Positions 16,616-25,976 of a stretch of 64,000 nucleotides of DNA are shown here, piece after piece; the stretch's first letter is position 1; each line of letters begins with the position of its first letter. The DNA lies in assembly GCF_021738965.1 (NCBI RefSeq), contig NZ_JAKKOQ010000001.1, positions 496,001-560,000 on the forward strand. Reading direction: 5' to 3'. A program made the position numbers and the translations under genes. Origin of the DNA: Gordonia zhenghanii. GTDB lineage: Bacteria; Actinomycetota; Actinomycetes; Mycobacteriales; Mycobacteriaceae. Under the pieces are notes generated by a model, which saw nothing but the letters and a program-made list of their open reading frames with translations, made no database searches and was not told the origin of the DNA.

Positions 16616-18829
16616 GTGAACCGGGCCCCCGCGACGCGGCCGTCGCTGACTCTGACCGCTCGACTGAACACGTCGGCGGCCGACTCGCGTCGCGGCCTGG
16701 TGCGGGTCCACCCGGAGGTCCTGGCTGCGCTCTCGCTGACCGAATGGGATGCGATCGGCATGACCGGGGCCCGGACCATGACGTCGGTCGTCGCCCGCGC
16801 AGGCGACGACGTGCCGCCCGGGGTGCTCCTGCTCGACGACATCACGTTCACCAACCTCGGTGTCCGCGAGAGCACCCAGGTCGTCGTCGGACCAGCCGTC
16901 GTGCCCGGCGCGTCACGCGTCACGGTCAGCGGATCGTCTGTCGCGATGTCGGCGGTCAGCGAAGCCACTCTCCGTCGTGCTCTGCTCGGCAAGATCCTGA
17001 CCGTCGGCGACACGGTTGCCCTGCTGCCGCGAGACCTGGGACCCGAGTTGTCGGCGAGTCCGGCCACCCGGTCGCTGGCGAACACGCTCGGCATCACGTG
17101 GACCAATGAACTCCTCACCGTCACCGCCACCGAGCCTGCGGGTCCGGTGAGCGTGCAGACGGGAACCGCCGCACTCTGGGCGGGCCGGGACAGAGATGTT
17201 CCGACAGACAGCGCTCCTACGCCCGCGGCCGCACCGGCCGAACCCGTCAGCCCGGAGCCCCCGCGTCCGGTCCGGCCCGTCTCCGAACTCGTCGGTGTCG
17301 ACACCCAGGTCGACCGCCTCACCGAATGGCTGACCGTCACGCTCGACACCCCCGACATCCTCCGGTCGCTGGGGGCACAGCCTCGCCTCGGCGTCCTGGT
17401 GACCGGCCCCGCCGGGGTCGGCAAGACGACGGTCGTCCGCGCGGTGTGCGCCGGGCGCCCGTTCGTGGAACTGGACGGTCCGACCACCGGGGCGCTCGCC
17501 GCGGACGGTCGCCGAACGGCCGTCGCCGACGCGATCGCCCGGCTGCGCGCACAGGGCGCCGGAGTCCTTCTCATCCCGGAGATCGACGCACTGCTCCCGG
17601 CCGCCGCCGACCCCGTCTCCACGCTGATCCTCGACGACCTGCGCGACGCGATCGGCACCGGACAGCTCGTTCTCGTCGCCACCACCGCCGATCCGGCCGC
17701 GATCGATCGGCGACTGCGCGCGCCCGACGTCTGCGACCGCTCATTGTCGATCGGTCTGCCCGACGCGAGCCTTCGCGCACGTCTACTCGCCGCCATCCTC
17801 ACCGACGTCCCCGCCGACGGAGACCTCGACCTCGACGACGTCGCAGTCCACACTCCCGGATTCGTGGCCGCCGACCTCGCCGCGGTGGTCCGCGACGCCG
17901 CCCTGCGCGCCGCCGCCCGCGCCGCCGCCGACGGGGCCGAGCCCGCGCTGCGCACCGCCGATCTCACCGAAGCCCTGGCCGTGATCCGTCCCACGTCGCG
18001 GAACTCCTCGCCCGACGTCGCGCTCGGCTCGATCACTCTCGACGACGTCGGCGACATGGTCCAGACCCGTCAAGCCCTCACCGAAGCCGTCCTGTGGCCG
18101 CTGCAGCATCCGGACACGTTCGCCCGCCTCGGTGTGCAACCCCCACGCGGCGTCCTCCTGTACGGCCCGCCCGGCTGCGGAAAGACGTTCGTGGTCAGGG
18201 CCCTCGCCGCCTCCGGCCGGATGTCGGTGCACACGGTGAAAGGCGCCGAACTCCTCGACAAGTGGGTCGGTTCGTCCGAGCGCGCCGTCCGTGATCTGTT
18301 CGCCCGCGCCCGGGAGTCGGCTCCGTCGCTGATCTTCCTCGACGAGGTCGACGCACTCGCTCCCCGCCGCGGCGGCTCCACCGACTCCGGGGTCGCCGAT
18401 CGAGTGGTGGCCGCGCTGCTCACCGAACTCGACGGAGCCGAGCCGTTGACGGACGTCGTGGTGTTGGGGGGCACCAATCGCCCCGACCTGATCGACCCCG
18501 CGCTGCTGCGCCCCGGCCGTCTGGAACGTCTCGTCTTCGTTCCGCCGCCCGATGCGGCAGCACGCGCCGACATCCTCCGCGCGTCGTCGCGCAACGTGCC
18601 ACTCGACGGCGTCGACCTCGACGAACTGGCCGATGACCTCGACGGATACTCGGCCGCGGACTGTTCCGCGCTGCTGCGCGAAGCAGCACTCGCGGCGATG
18701 CGACGGGACATCGAGGCGGCGACTGTCACCGCAGACGACGTCTCGACCGCCCGCACGGCCGTGCGCCCGTCTCTCGACCCGCAGCAGGTGGCAGAACTCG
18801 AGGCGTACGCGCAGCGACGCCAGGCCTGA
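16616..18829 (+). CDS. CDC48/p97-like double AAA+ ATPase (Rv0435c type)
   Basis: 737 residues. An N-terminal double-psi-barrel-like domain (about 10-180: RVHPEVLAALSLTEWDAIGM) is followed by two AAA domains. D1 (about 220-450) has Walker A GPAGVGKTT, but its Walker B reads GVLLIPEIDAL, with Pro replacing the Mg-binding Asp. D2 (about 470-715) is complete: Walker A GPPGCGKT, pore loop KWVG, Walker B SLIFLDEVDAL, sensor VVLGGTNRPDLID and Arg finger LRPGRLERLV. Only D2 is likely to hydrolyse ATP well. Close linkage to psd/pssA is conserved in mycobacteria, though the substrate is unknown. It is a remodelling or unfolding ATPase by family. Confidence 0.9.
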   Translation: MNRAPATRPSLTLTARLNTSAADSRRGLVRVHPEVLAALSLTEWDAIGMTGARTMTSVVARAGDDVPPGVLLLDDITFTNLGVRESTQVVVGPAVVPGASRVTVSGSSVAMSAVSEATLRRALLGKILTVGDTVALLPRDLGPELSASPATRSLANTLGITWTNELLTVTATEPAGPVSVQTGTAALWAGRDRDVPTDSAPTPAAAPAEPVSPEPPRPVRPVSELVGVDTQVDRLTEWLTVTLDTPDILRSLGAQPRLGVLVTGPAGVGKTTVVRAVCAGRPFVELDGPTTGALAADGRRTAVADAIARLRAQGAGVLLIPEIDALLPAAADPVSTLILDDLRDAIGTGQLVLVATTADPAAIDRRLRAPDVCDRSLSIGLPDASLRARLLAAILTDVPADGDLDLDDVAVHTPGFVAADLAAVVRDAALRAAARAAADGAEPALRTADLTEALAVIRPTSRNSSPDVALGSITLDDVGDMVQTRQALTEAVLWPLQHPDTFARLGVQPPRGVLLYGPPGCGKTFVVRALAASGRMSVHTVKGAELLDKWVGSSERAVRDLFARARESAPSLIFLDEVDALAPRRGGSTDSGVADRVVAALLTELDGAEPLTDVVVLGGTNRPDLIDPALLRPGRLERLVFVPPPDAAARADILRASSRNVPLDGVDLDELADDLDGYSAADCSALLREAALAAMRRDIEAATVTADDVSTARTAVRPSLDPQQVAELEAYAQRRQA

Positions 18830-18839
18830 TCAGACCCAG

Positions 18840-19256
18840 TCAGTCGGTCCGCGTGACGTCGTAGAACGCGGTCGACCCGCCACCTGCTGCATCAGCGGAG
18901 ACGCCGACGCGCACCCACAACGTCCCCGGGTCCACCGACTTGGACAACAACACCGTCTGATTCGCCGTGTCCCCCGCACGACTCGACTCCTCGAAGCCAT
19001 CGTCTTCGAGGAGTTTCGTCGCATTGGCGAGCGGATTGCCGTCTGCCGCGCTCCCCTGGATCGTCACTCGCCACGAGTCGCCCTCCCCGGACGCGGCGAG
19101 GACGGTGCCGTCGACCAACGGGACGTCGTCGGACGGAAAGTCTGCGGGCAAGGACGTGCCGGATCGATCCGAATCGTCGCTCCCGCAGGCGGTCAACGCG
19201 CCCCCACCGATGAGCACTATGACGAGGATTGCACAGACGCGAAACAAAGCCTTCAT
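18840..19256 (-). CDS. Small secreted lipoprotein
   Basis: 138 residues. A signal peptide, MKALFRVCAILVIVLIGGG, ends in the lipobox LTAC with Cys24 as the lipidation site. The mature part is about 115 residues of alternating strand/turn character with a Ser/Asp-rich start (GSDDSDRSGTSLPADFPSDD), WRVTIQGSA and a C-terminal STAFYDVTRTD. I do not recognise a family; similar short lipoproteins occur widely in Gordonia and Rhodococcus. It is convergent with the AAA ATPase gene and divergent from the Mrp operon, with 80 bp holding both promoters. Confidence 0.75.
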   Translation of the reverse strand: MKALFRVCAILVIVLIGGGALTACGSDDSDRSGTSLPADFPSDDVPLVDGTVLAASGEGDSWRVTIQGSAADGNPLANATKLLEDDGFEESSRAGDTANQTVLLSKSVDPGTLWVRVGVSADAAGGGSTAFYDVTRTD

Positions 19257-19336
19257 GTCCGAAACGGTAGAGTAGACCTCGGCAGAACACTTGTTCCGAC
19301 ACCCCGCCCACCCCCTGAAGCCGACGGAGTGCCCTT

Positions 19337-22234
19337 TTGATCGTCGTGATGATCGCACTGGCAGTCGGTGCGCTCGTGTCACCTCCGATCATGAAAGCCT
19401 GCGGCACTCGCGGCTTCTACATCCTGGCGGCGATGCCTGCGGCGGCCCTCGTCTGGGTGATCGTCAACTGGCCCGATTCCGACGCCGCACCCCAGACCGA
19501 GAAGTTCACGTGGGTGCCGAGTCTGCAGATGGACATCGACGTGCGTTTCGACACGCTGTCGGCGATCCTGTCGGTCCTCATCCTCGGCGTCGGCTCACTC
19601 GTCCTGATCTACTGCGCGAACTACTTCGACATCATGCGGCGCCGGGTCGCGACGTTCGGCGGCGAGATCGTCGCCTTCGCAGGCGCCATGTTCGGACTCG
19701 TCGTCAGCGACAACATGCTGGTCCTCTACGTGTTCTGGGAAGCGACGACGGTCCTGTCGTTCATGCTCGTCGGCTTCAACATGGTCCGCGCCACGTCGCG
19801 CCGCGCCGCGACGCAGGCGCTCCTCGTCACCACGTTCGGCGGCCTCGCCATGCTCGTCGGCATCATCATGCTCGGGGAACGCACCGGCAGTTATCTCCTG
19901 TCGGACCTGATCGCGGACCCGCCGGGCGGGGGCGTGTACATCAACGTCGCGGTCGTCCTCGTGCTCATCGGAGCCCTGTCGAAGTCGGCGATCGTCCCGT
20001 TCCACTTCTGGCTTCCGGGCGCGATGGCCGCACCGACCCCGGTCAGCGCGTATCTGCACGCCGCGGCCATGGTGAAGGCCGGCATCTATCTGGTCGCCCG
20101 ACTCGCGCCCGCGTTCGCCGGACTGCTCAGTTGGCAGATACTCGTCCTGGGCCTCGGCGCGGTCACGATGGTGCTCGGCGGTTGGCGCTCGCTCCGCGAA
20201 CGCGACCTGAAACTGATCCTCGCCTTCGGCACCGTCTCCCAGCTCGGTTTCATGATGGTCCTCGTCGGCGTCGGCGACGCCGGGGTCGCGATGGCCGGGC
20301 TGTCGATGGTCGTCGCGCACGCCATGTTCAAAGCCTCTCTGTTCATGGTCGTCGGCATCATCGACCATGCGACCGGCACTCGCGACATCCGTCTCCTCGC
20401 GCGGTTGGGCCACCGGCTCCCGGTCCTCGCCGCCATCGCCGCGGTCGCAGGCGCCAGCATGGCGGGCCTGCCGTTCACGATCGGCTTCGTCGGCAAGGAG
20501 ACCGCGTTCGGGACCCTGTGGGACACGGGAGCCCTGAACCCGAGCGTCGCGCACTTCGTCGACATCGTGCTGCTGATCGGCTCGATCATCACGTTCGCAT
20601 ACACGTCTCGATTCCTGTGGGGCGCATTCGGCCGAAAGGTCCGCCGTCTCCCCACGCGCGCCGTCGCCACCTTGCACCCACCGAACGTCGCCTTCCTCAC
20701 GCCACCCGCGATACTCGCCGTCCTCGGCGTCGTGTCCTCGTTCGTCGCGCACCAGGTCGGCGACCTGTTCGAGCCCTACGCGGAGAGCCTTCCCGACTTC
20801 GGACACCCGGTGGAGCATCTCGCGCTCTGGCACGGGTTCGGACTCCCCGTGGTGTTCTCGATCATCGTGGTCGTCGGAGGCTCCCTGCTGTTCGCCGTCC
20901 TGCGGGCGCGGCGCGCCCGAGTGTTTAAGAACCCGCCGCCGCTCAACGCCGACCGTGCATACGACGCGACGCTTCGCCTGGCCGACTCCGTGTCCCTGTG
21001 GGTCACCCGGAACACGCAGCGCGGTTCACTGCCGATCACCCAGGGCGTCATCCTGTCGACCGCGGTCGTCCTCCCGTTGATCGCGTTGGCGCTCGGCAAC
21101 CGGAACGCGCTGTCGATCCGCGGCTTCGACACCCCCGAGCAGTTGATCGTCGGCGTTCTCATGGCCGCCGCGGCACTCGCGACGACGATGCTGCGCAACC
21201 GTCTGGCCAGCGTCCTCATCCTCGGACTCACCGGGTACGGCTGCGGTGCGCTGTTCGCGATGTACGGAGCCCCCGACCTGGCGCTGACCCAGTTCCTGGT
21301 GGAGAGCGTCACGCTCGTCGTCTTCGTCCTGGTGCTTCGCAAACTGCCGAGCGAGGCTGCGCCCCGTCACGAAGGCGGGTTCCGGGTCGGTCGGGCGTTG
21401 ATCGGCGCGGCGTTCGGTCTGATGCTGGTGCTCGTCGGCTTGTTCGCTGCGGCCGCGCGTTCGACCGAGCCGCTGCAGGTCCGTCTCGGCGACGCCGCCT
21501 ACGAGTTCGGGCACGGTTCCAACACCGTCAACGTCCTCCTCGTCGACATCCGCGCGTGGGACACTCTCGGCGAGATCTCGGTCCTGATCGTCGCCGCCAC
21601 CGGTGTCGCGTCCATGGTGTTCCGCAGCCGCCGCTTCGGCGCCGTGCCGCGCGTCACCGACGCCGTCCGGGCACAAGCGGGCCTCGACGAGGACGATTTC
21701 GTCGCCGAACGCACCACCTGGCTGGCCGGCAGCGAACTGCGCGATCCGCGCCACCGCACGATGGTGCTCGAAGCCACCACCCGCGTCGTCTTCCCCACCC
21801 TGGTGGTCCTGTCCGCCTACCTGTTCTTCGCCGGACACAACGCACCGGGCGGCGGCTTCGCGGGCGGTCTCGTCATGGGGCTCGCCCTCGTCCTGCGCTA
21901 CCTCGCGGGCGGCCGTTACGAGCTCGGCGAAGCGCTCCCCGTCGAAGCCGGAACCATTCTGGGCGCGGGCCTGCTCGTGTCGGCGACGACCGCCGTCACC
22001 TCGCTGTTCCTCGGCGCCCCCGTCCTGTCGTCTGCGGTCATCGACCTGCACCTTCCGGTATTCGGCGACATCCACATCGTCACGGCGATGTTCTTCGACC
22101 TCGGCATCTACCTGATCGTCGTCGGACTCGTCCTCGACATCCTCCGCAGCCTCGGCGCACGCCTGGAAGTGGCCGACGACGCTCCGCTCACCGGCGGCCT
22201 CCCCGCGCAGCGTCGGCAGGAGGTGCGCAAGTGA
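19337..22234 (+). CDS. mrpA: Na+/H+ antiporter subunit MrpA fused to MrpB
   Basis: 965-residue first subunit of the multi-subunit Mrp antiporter, which exports Na+ in exchange for H+. It is an N-terminal NuoL-like proton-translocating unit with LSKSAIVPFHFWLPGAMAAP, ISAYLHAAAMVKAG-type residues (TPVSAYLHAAAMVKAGIYL) and FGTVSQLGFMM. Next comes a DUF4040/MbhD segment (MYGAPDLALTQFLVESVTLV), then an MbhE-like part, and finally an MnhB domain (from about 830) with GHNAPGGGFAGGLVMGLAL. The fusion explains why there is no separate mrpB. The TTG start is supported by GGAG eight bases upstream; ATG at 19349 is the alternative. First gene of mrpA(B)CDEFG. Confidence 0.93.
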   Translation: MIVVMIALAVGALVSPPIMKACGTRGFYILAAMPAAALVWVIVNWPDSDAAPQTEKFTWVPSLQMDIDVRFDTLSAILSVLILGVGSLVLIYCANYFDIMRRRVATFGGEIVAFAGAMFGLVVSDNMLVLYVFWEATTVLSFMLVGFNMVRATSRRAATQALLVTTFGGLAMLVGIIMLGERTGSYLLSDLIADPPGGGVYINVAVVLVLIGALSKSAIVPFHFWLPGAMAAPTPVSAYLHAAAMVKAGIYLVARLAPAFAGLLSWQILVLGLGAVTMVLGGWRSLRERDLKLILAFGTVSQLGFMMVLVGVGDAGVAMAGLSMVVAHAMFKASLFMVVGIIDHATGTRDIRLLARLGHRLPVLAAIAAVAGASMAGLPFTIGFVGKETAFGTLWDTGALNPSVAHFVDIVLLIGSIITFAYTSRFLWGAFGRKVRRLPTRAVATLHPPNVAFLTPPAILAVLGVVSSFVAHQVGDLFEPYAESLPDFGHPVEHLALWHGFGLPVVFSIIVVVGGSLLFAVLRARRARVFKNPPPLNADRAYDATLRLADSVSLWVTRNTQRGSLPITQGVILSTAVVLPLIALALGNRNALSIRGFDTPEQLIVGVLMAAAALATTMLRNRLASVLILGLTGYGCGALFAMYGAPDLALTQFLVESVTLVVFVLVLRKLPSEAAPRHEGGFRVGRALIGAAFGLMLVLVGLFAAAARSTEPLQVRLGDAAYEFGHGSNTVNVLLVDIRAWDTLGEISVLIVAATGVASMVFRSRRFGAVPRVTDAVRAQAGLDEDDFVAERTTWLAGSELRDPRHRTMVLEATTRVVFPTLVVLSAYLFFAGHNAPGGGFAGGLVMGLALVLRYLAGGRYELGEALPVEAGTILGAGLLVSATTAVTSLFLGAPVLSSAVIDLHLPVFGDIHIVTAMFFDLGIYLIVVGLVLDILRSLGARLEVADDAPLTGGLPAQRRQEVRK

Positions 22235-22926
22235 GCGTCGACCTCGGCCTGCTGATCGTCGCGGGCGTCCTCGCGGCCTCCGGCGTCTACCTGCTGATGG
22301 ATCGCAGCCTGATCCGCATGCTGTTCGGCCTCATGCTGGTCGGCAACGCCGTCAATCTGCTGATCGTCACGCTCGCCGGACCGCCCGGACACCCGCCGGT
22401 ACGCGGACGCGAGTCGGCGGGCCAGACCAGCGACGCCGATCCGCTCGCCCAAGGCATGGTGCTGACGGCGATCGTCATCACCATGGGCGTCGCCGCCTTC
22501 GTGCTGGCCCTCGTGTACCGCCTGTTCGTCATCAACCGGCGCAGTCGTGAAGCGCCCCCGCCCGACGTCGAACCGACGTCCCTCGAGTCCGTCGTCGACG
22601 ACGATCTCGGCGACGACCCGGAGGACGTCAAGATCGCGAGCAGTTCCCTGCAGACGTTCGGCGACCGCGACCGCAGCGACGACCCGCTGACCGGAGCCGA
22701 CACCGTTGCGGGCGACTTCTTCGACGACCACGGCAACCCGCTCACCGCCGAAGAGTTCGAAGCCGTCCACCAGAGCGTCATCGAAACCGATCTGATGCCC
22801 GAGGAAGCCGACCTGCTCGCCCACCTGCCGGAAGACTCCGACGACATGCCGAGCGCCCCAGTAGAGAACGTCACAGTAGAGAACGTCGCAGAAGATAACG
22901 CCGAGACCGAGGGAGGTGATCGATGA
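22231..22926 (+). CDS. mrpC: Na+/H+ antiporter subunit MrpC with long acidic tail
   Basis: 231 residues. The NuoK-like core (about 1-110) has three helices and the conserved LMLVGNAVNLLIV plus DPLAQGMVLTAIVITMGVAA. MrpC is normally about 110-150 residues; here a further 115-residue hydrophilic, strongly acidic C-terminal tail follows, with a small in-frame duplication (PVENVTVENVAEDN). The tail should be cytoplasmic; its role is unknown. The GTG start overlaps the mrpA stop, and its own stop overlaps the mrpD ATG. Confidence 0.92.
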   Translation: MSVDLGLLIVAGVLAASGVYLLMDRSLIRMLFGLMLVGNAVNLLIVTLAGPPGHPPVRGRESAGQTSDADPLAQGMVLTAIVITMGVAAFVLALVYRLFVINRRSREAPPPDVEPTSLESVVDDDLGDDPEDVKIASSSLQTFGDRDRSDDPLTGADTVAGDFFDDHGNPLTAEEFEAVHQSVIETDLMPEEADLLAHLPEDSDDMPSAPVENVTVENVAEDNAETEGGDR

Positions 22927-24536
22927 TCCCGCAGCCGTCGTGGATCACCGTGCTGATCGCTCTCCCCACCCTCGTACCGCTGCTCGGCGCAGCCCTCACA
23001 CTGCTCCGCGGACGCAGCCCGACCTTCCAGCGAGCCGTCAGCGTCGGCGCGATCGGCGTCGCTCTGATCGCGTCGTCGATGATGCTGTACCTGACGAGCG
23101 TCCACGGGCCGTTCGCCGTGCACGTCGGCGGCTGGGGCGACCGGGACGGCGGCGGCTCGCCGCTCGGCATCACTCTCGTCGTCGACCCGCTCGCCGCCCT
23201 CATGCTCGTCGTGTCGACGACCGTCCTGCTGTGCGTCGTCGTGTACGCGATCGGCCAGGGCATCCGGGACGGCACGACCGAACAACCGGTCTCGATCTTC
23301 CTGCCGACCTACCTGATCCTGACCGCGGGCGTGTGCAACGCGTTCCTGGCCGGCGACCTGTTCAACCTGTACGTCTCGTTCGAGGTGCTGCTCGCCGCGA
23401 GCTTCGTCCTGTTGACGCTGGGCGCCAGCGCCGAACGCGTCCGAGCAGGCGCGTCGTACGTCATGGTCTCGATGGTCTCCTCACTGATCTTCTTGGCCGG
23501 CATCGCATTCGCGTACGCCACGACGGGGACGCTCAACCTGGCCGAGATGGCGGTCCGCCTCGACGCCGTCCCCGACGGGACCCGCAACGCCCTGTACGCG
23601 GTGCTGCTCGTCGCCTTCGGCATCAAAGCCGCGGTCTTTCCACTGTCCACCTGGCTGCCGGACTCGTATCCGACAGCGCCCGCCCCGGTCACCGCAGTGT
23701 TCGCGGGCCTGCTCACCAAGGTCGGCGTGTACGCGATCATCCGCGCGCACTCGCTCCTGTTCCCGGGCGGCGCGATGGACACCGTGCTGATGGTCGCCGG
23801 GCTGTTGACGATGTTCGTCGGCATCTTCGGTGCGATAGCTCAGTCGGACGTGAAACGACTCCTGTCGTTCACCCTCGTGAGCCATATCGGCTACATGATC
23901 TTCGGTATCGCCGTCGGCTCGTTGGAGTCGACCAGTGCCGCGATCTACTACGTCGCCCACCACATCCTGGTCCAGACCACCCTGTTCCTGGTCGTCGGTC
24001 TGATCGAACGTCAGGCCGGGTCGTCGTCGCTGCGCCGTCTCGGCGGACTCATCGCGAGTCCACTGTTGGCCGTGCTGTTCCTGATCCCCGCACTCAACCT
24101 GGGCGGCATCCCGCCGTTCTCCGGTTTCATCGGCAAGGTCGCCCTCCTGCAGGCGGGCACCGCCGACGGTTCGGTGCTGTCGTGGATCCTCGTCGGAGGC
24201 GGTGTCGTCACCAGCCTCCTGACCCTCTACGTGATGGCCCGCATCTGGACGAAGGGCTTCTGGCGGCCCCGTGCCGACGCCCCCGAGGGCGATATGGCGG
24301 CGAGCACGCCGTCCGCACTCGTCGAGGAGGGCACCGATGTGCTGCTCGACGACCGTGAGGACGTCGGCCGCATGCCCGTCACCATGGTGTTGCCGACAGC
24401 CGCGATGGTGGCCGTCGGTCTCGCCCTCACGGTCTGGGCAGGCCCGATCTTCGAGTTCACCGACAGCGGAGCACACGGCGTCCTGGACCGCGCCGTGTAC
24501 ATCAGTACCGTGCTGGGCCCCGGAGGCGGCCGATGA
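22923..24536 (+). CDS. mrpD: Na+/H+ antiporter subunit MrpD
   Basis: 537 residues, homologous to NuoN/NuoM proton-pumping subunits, about 14 helices. Key segments are FEVLLAASFVLLTLGA (with the conserved membrane Glu), GIKAAVFPLSTWLPDSYPTA (Lys in helix 7 and the broken-helix Pro), AVFAGLLTKVGVYAIIR and AQSDVKRLLSFTLVSHIGYM. A hydrophilic loop of about 45 residues before the last helix (DAPEGDMAAS and on) is longer than usual. Overlaps mrpC and mrpE by four bases each, so translation is coupled. Confidence 0.94.
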   Translation: MIPQPSWITVLIALPTLVPLLGAALTLLRGRSPTFQRAVSVGAIGVALIASSMMLYLTSVHGPFAVHVGGWGDRDGGGSPLGITLVVDPLAALMLVVSTTVLLCVVVYAIGQGIRDGTTEQPVSIFLPTYLILTAGVCNAFLAGDLFNLYVSFEVLLAASFVLLTLGASAERVRAGASYVMVSMVSSLIFLAGIAFAYATTGTLNLAEMAVRLDAVPDGTRNALYAVLLVAFGIKAAVFPLSTWLPDSYPTAPAPVTAVFAGLLTKVGVYAIIRAHSLLFPGGAMDTVLMVAGLLTMFVGIFGAIAQSDVKRLLSFTLVSHIGYMIFGIAVGSLESTSAAIYYVAHHILVQTTLFLVVGLIERQAGSSSLRRLGGLIASPLLAVLFLIPALNLGGIPPFSGFIGKVALLQAGTADGSVLSWILVGGGVVTSLLTLYVMARIWTKGFWRPRADAPEGDMAASTPSALVEEGTDVLLDDREDVGRMPVTMVLPTAAMVAVGLALTVWAGPIFEFTDSGAHGVLDRAVYISTVLGPGGGR

Positions 24537-25354
24537 GCAACACCCCGTTCCCCGACCGTCCGCACGTGCGGCCCGCAGGCAAGAAGGCGATCCCGGCGTT
24601 CTTCGGCAGTCTGTGGCGGCTCACCGTCGTCGGCTTCGCGTGGCCGTTGACCAACGCGATCGTCTGGCTGCAAGAGCATCTGAAGTTCCCGAAGTGGGCG
24701 GGCGGTGACCTGCGGGAGTTCACGATGCGCCTGTGGGGCGTGGCGTGGCTGGCGTTCGTCTGGGTCCTGCTGTGGGGCGAGGTCACGTGGGGCAACATCC
24801 TCGTCGGCGTCGTGATCGCGATCGTGGTGATGACGCTGCTCCCCCTGCCTCGGGTCCCCGTCGAGGGCCGGATTCACCCTCTTGCCGCGTTGAAGCTCGT
24901 CCTCACCCTGCTCAGCAACTTCGTGGTGTCGTCGGCGCAGGTCGCGTGGGCGGCGATCAAGCCGGGGCCACCGCCGCTCGGCGCCGTCGTCCGCGTCCAC
25001 GTCGCGATCAAGTCCGACCTGGTCTTGACGCTGGCCGTCGACTACATCAACTTGGTGCCCGGCACGATGGTCGTCGAGATCGACCATCTGCGCCGCATGT
25101 TGTACGTGCACATCTTCGACGTCCGCAAGCAGTCGCAGGTCGACTCGTTCTTCCGTCAGATGGCGTATGTGGAGCGGCAGTTCATCAAGGCGTTCGAGCG
25201 CGACTCCGAATGGCAGCCGAGCCCGTTCCACGGCATCGACGACGACTACCACCACGTACCGTTCAGTGATCGGCAGCGCGTCGCCGACGAGGAGCGACGT
25301 GTCCGTCGCGCGTCCCGTCGCCGTCACATCCGGCGACGGAAGGAGGACACATGA
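24533..25354 (+). CDS. mrpE: Na+/H+ antiporter subunit MrpE with extended termini
   Basis: 273 residues; the MnhE domain is recognised by GNILVGVVIAIVVM, LPRVPVEGRIHPLAALKLVL, SAQVAWAAIKPGPPP and VDYINLVPGTMVVEI. Typical MrpE is about 160-170 residues. This copy has about 60 extra N-terminal residues with an added hydrophobic stretch and about 60 extra C-terminal residues ending in a basic tail (RRVRRASRRRHIRRRKEDT). Translation overlaps both neighbours. It is an essential complex subunit with no known catalytic role by itself. Confidence 0.92.
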   Translation: MSNTPFPDRPHVRPAGKKAIPAFFGSLWRLTVVGFAWPLTNAIVWLQEHLKFPKWAGGDLREFTMRLWGVAWLAFVWVLLWGEVTWGNILVGVVIAIVVMTLLPLPRVPVEGRIHPLAALKLVLTLLSNFVVSSAQVAWAAIKPGPPPLGAVVRVHVAIKSDLVLTLAVDYINLVPGTMVVEIDHLRRMLYVHIFDVRKQSQVDSFFRQMAYVERQFIKAFERDSEWQPSPFHGIDDDYHHVPFSDRQRVADEERRVRRASRRRHIRRRKEDT

Positions 25355-25611
25355 CGTATGTGTGGACGATCGCCGCCGCGATGCTGCTCGTCTCCGTCGT
25401 CCTGACCACCTACCGGACTCTCCGCGGACCGAGTACGCTCGACCGACTGGTGGGCGTCGACGCGATCGTCGCCATCATGATCAGCGGTCTCGCGATCTGG
25501 GTGGCTGCTTCCGGTGACACGACGATCTCGGCGGCCATCGTCGTGCTGAGCCTCGTCAGCTTCATCGGGTCCGTCGCGGTGGCCCGATTCCGAGTGAGGG
25601 ACGACGAATGA
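25351..25611 (+). CDS. mrpF: Na+/H+ antiporter subunit MrpF
   Basis: 86 residues and three helices, with the MnhF motif YRTLRGPSTLDRLVGVDAIV, in which the membrane Asp is conserved, followed by LVSFIGSVAVARF. Length is standard. The ATG overlaps the mrpE stop by four bases and GGAAGGAGG precedes it. Confidence 0.93.
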   Translation: MTYVWTIAAAMLLVSVVLTTYRTLRGPSTLDRLVGVDAIVAIMISGLAIWVAASGDTTISAAIVVLSLVSFIGSVAVARFRVRDDE

Positions 25612-25624
25612 TCGGAGACCGCAG

Positions 25625-25960
25625 ATGATCAGGGATGTTCTCACCGCATTCTTCGTGCTGTTCGGCTCGACGGTCGCCCTGACCGCAGCGATCGGCATCG
25701 TCCGATTCCCGGACACGTTGAGCCGGATGCATGCAGCGACCAAACCGCAGACGTTCGGCATGATCCTGGTTCTGATCGGCGCGCTCATCCAACTCGACGG
25801 ACACGTCGACAGCGGGATGCTCGTCCTGACCGGCCTGTTCACGCTCATCACGGCGCCCGTCATCGCCCAGCGAGTCGGCCGCCTCGTCTACCGTGAGCAG
25901 CGCATCGACGAGCATCTGCTCGACGAGAGTCAACTGCGGGCGCGCGACCAGGGGCACTGA
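25625..25960 (+). CDS. mrpG: Na+/H+ antiporter subunit MrpG
   Basis: 111 residues with three hydrophobic segments and the MnhG/PhaG motif GIVRFPDTLSRMHAATKPQT, then a final helix (MLVLTGLFTLITAPVIAQR). Last gene of the antiporter operon. It ends 17 bp before the convergent ligase gene, so there is little room for a separate terminator. With it the set A-B (fused), C, D, E, F, G is complete and the complex should be functional in Na+ and pH homeostasis. Confidence 0.93.
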   Translation: MIRDVLTAFFVLFGSTVALTAAIGIVRFPDTLSRMHAATKPQTFGMILVLIGALIQLDGHVDSGMLVLTGLFTLITAPVIAQRVGRLVYREQRIDEHLLDESQLRARDQGH

Positions 25961-25976
25961 CCGGAGTCCGGACGGG

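Noticed and set aside
19337..25960. Respiratory complex I (nuo) fragment
   Set aside because: MrpA and MrpD resemble NuoL/N, but the MnhB, C, E, F and G subunits and gene order identify an Mrp antiporter.
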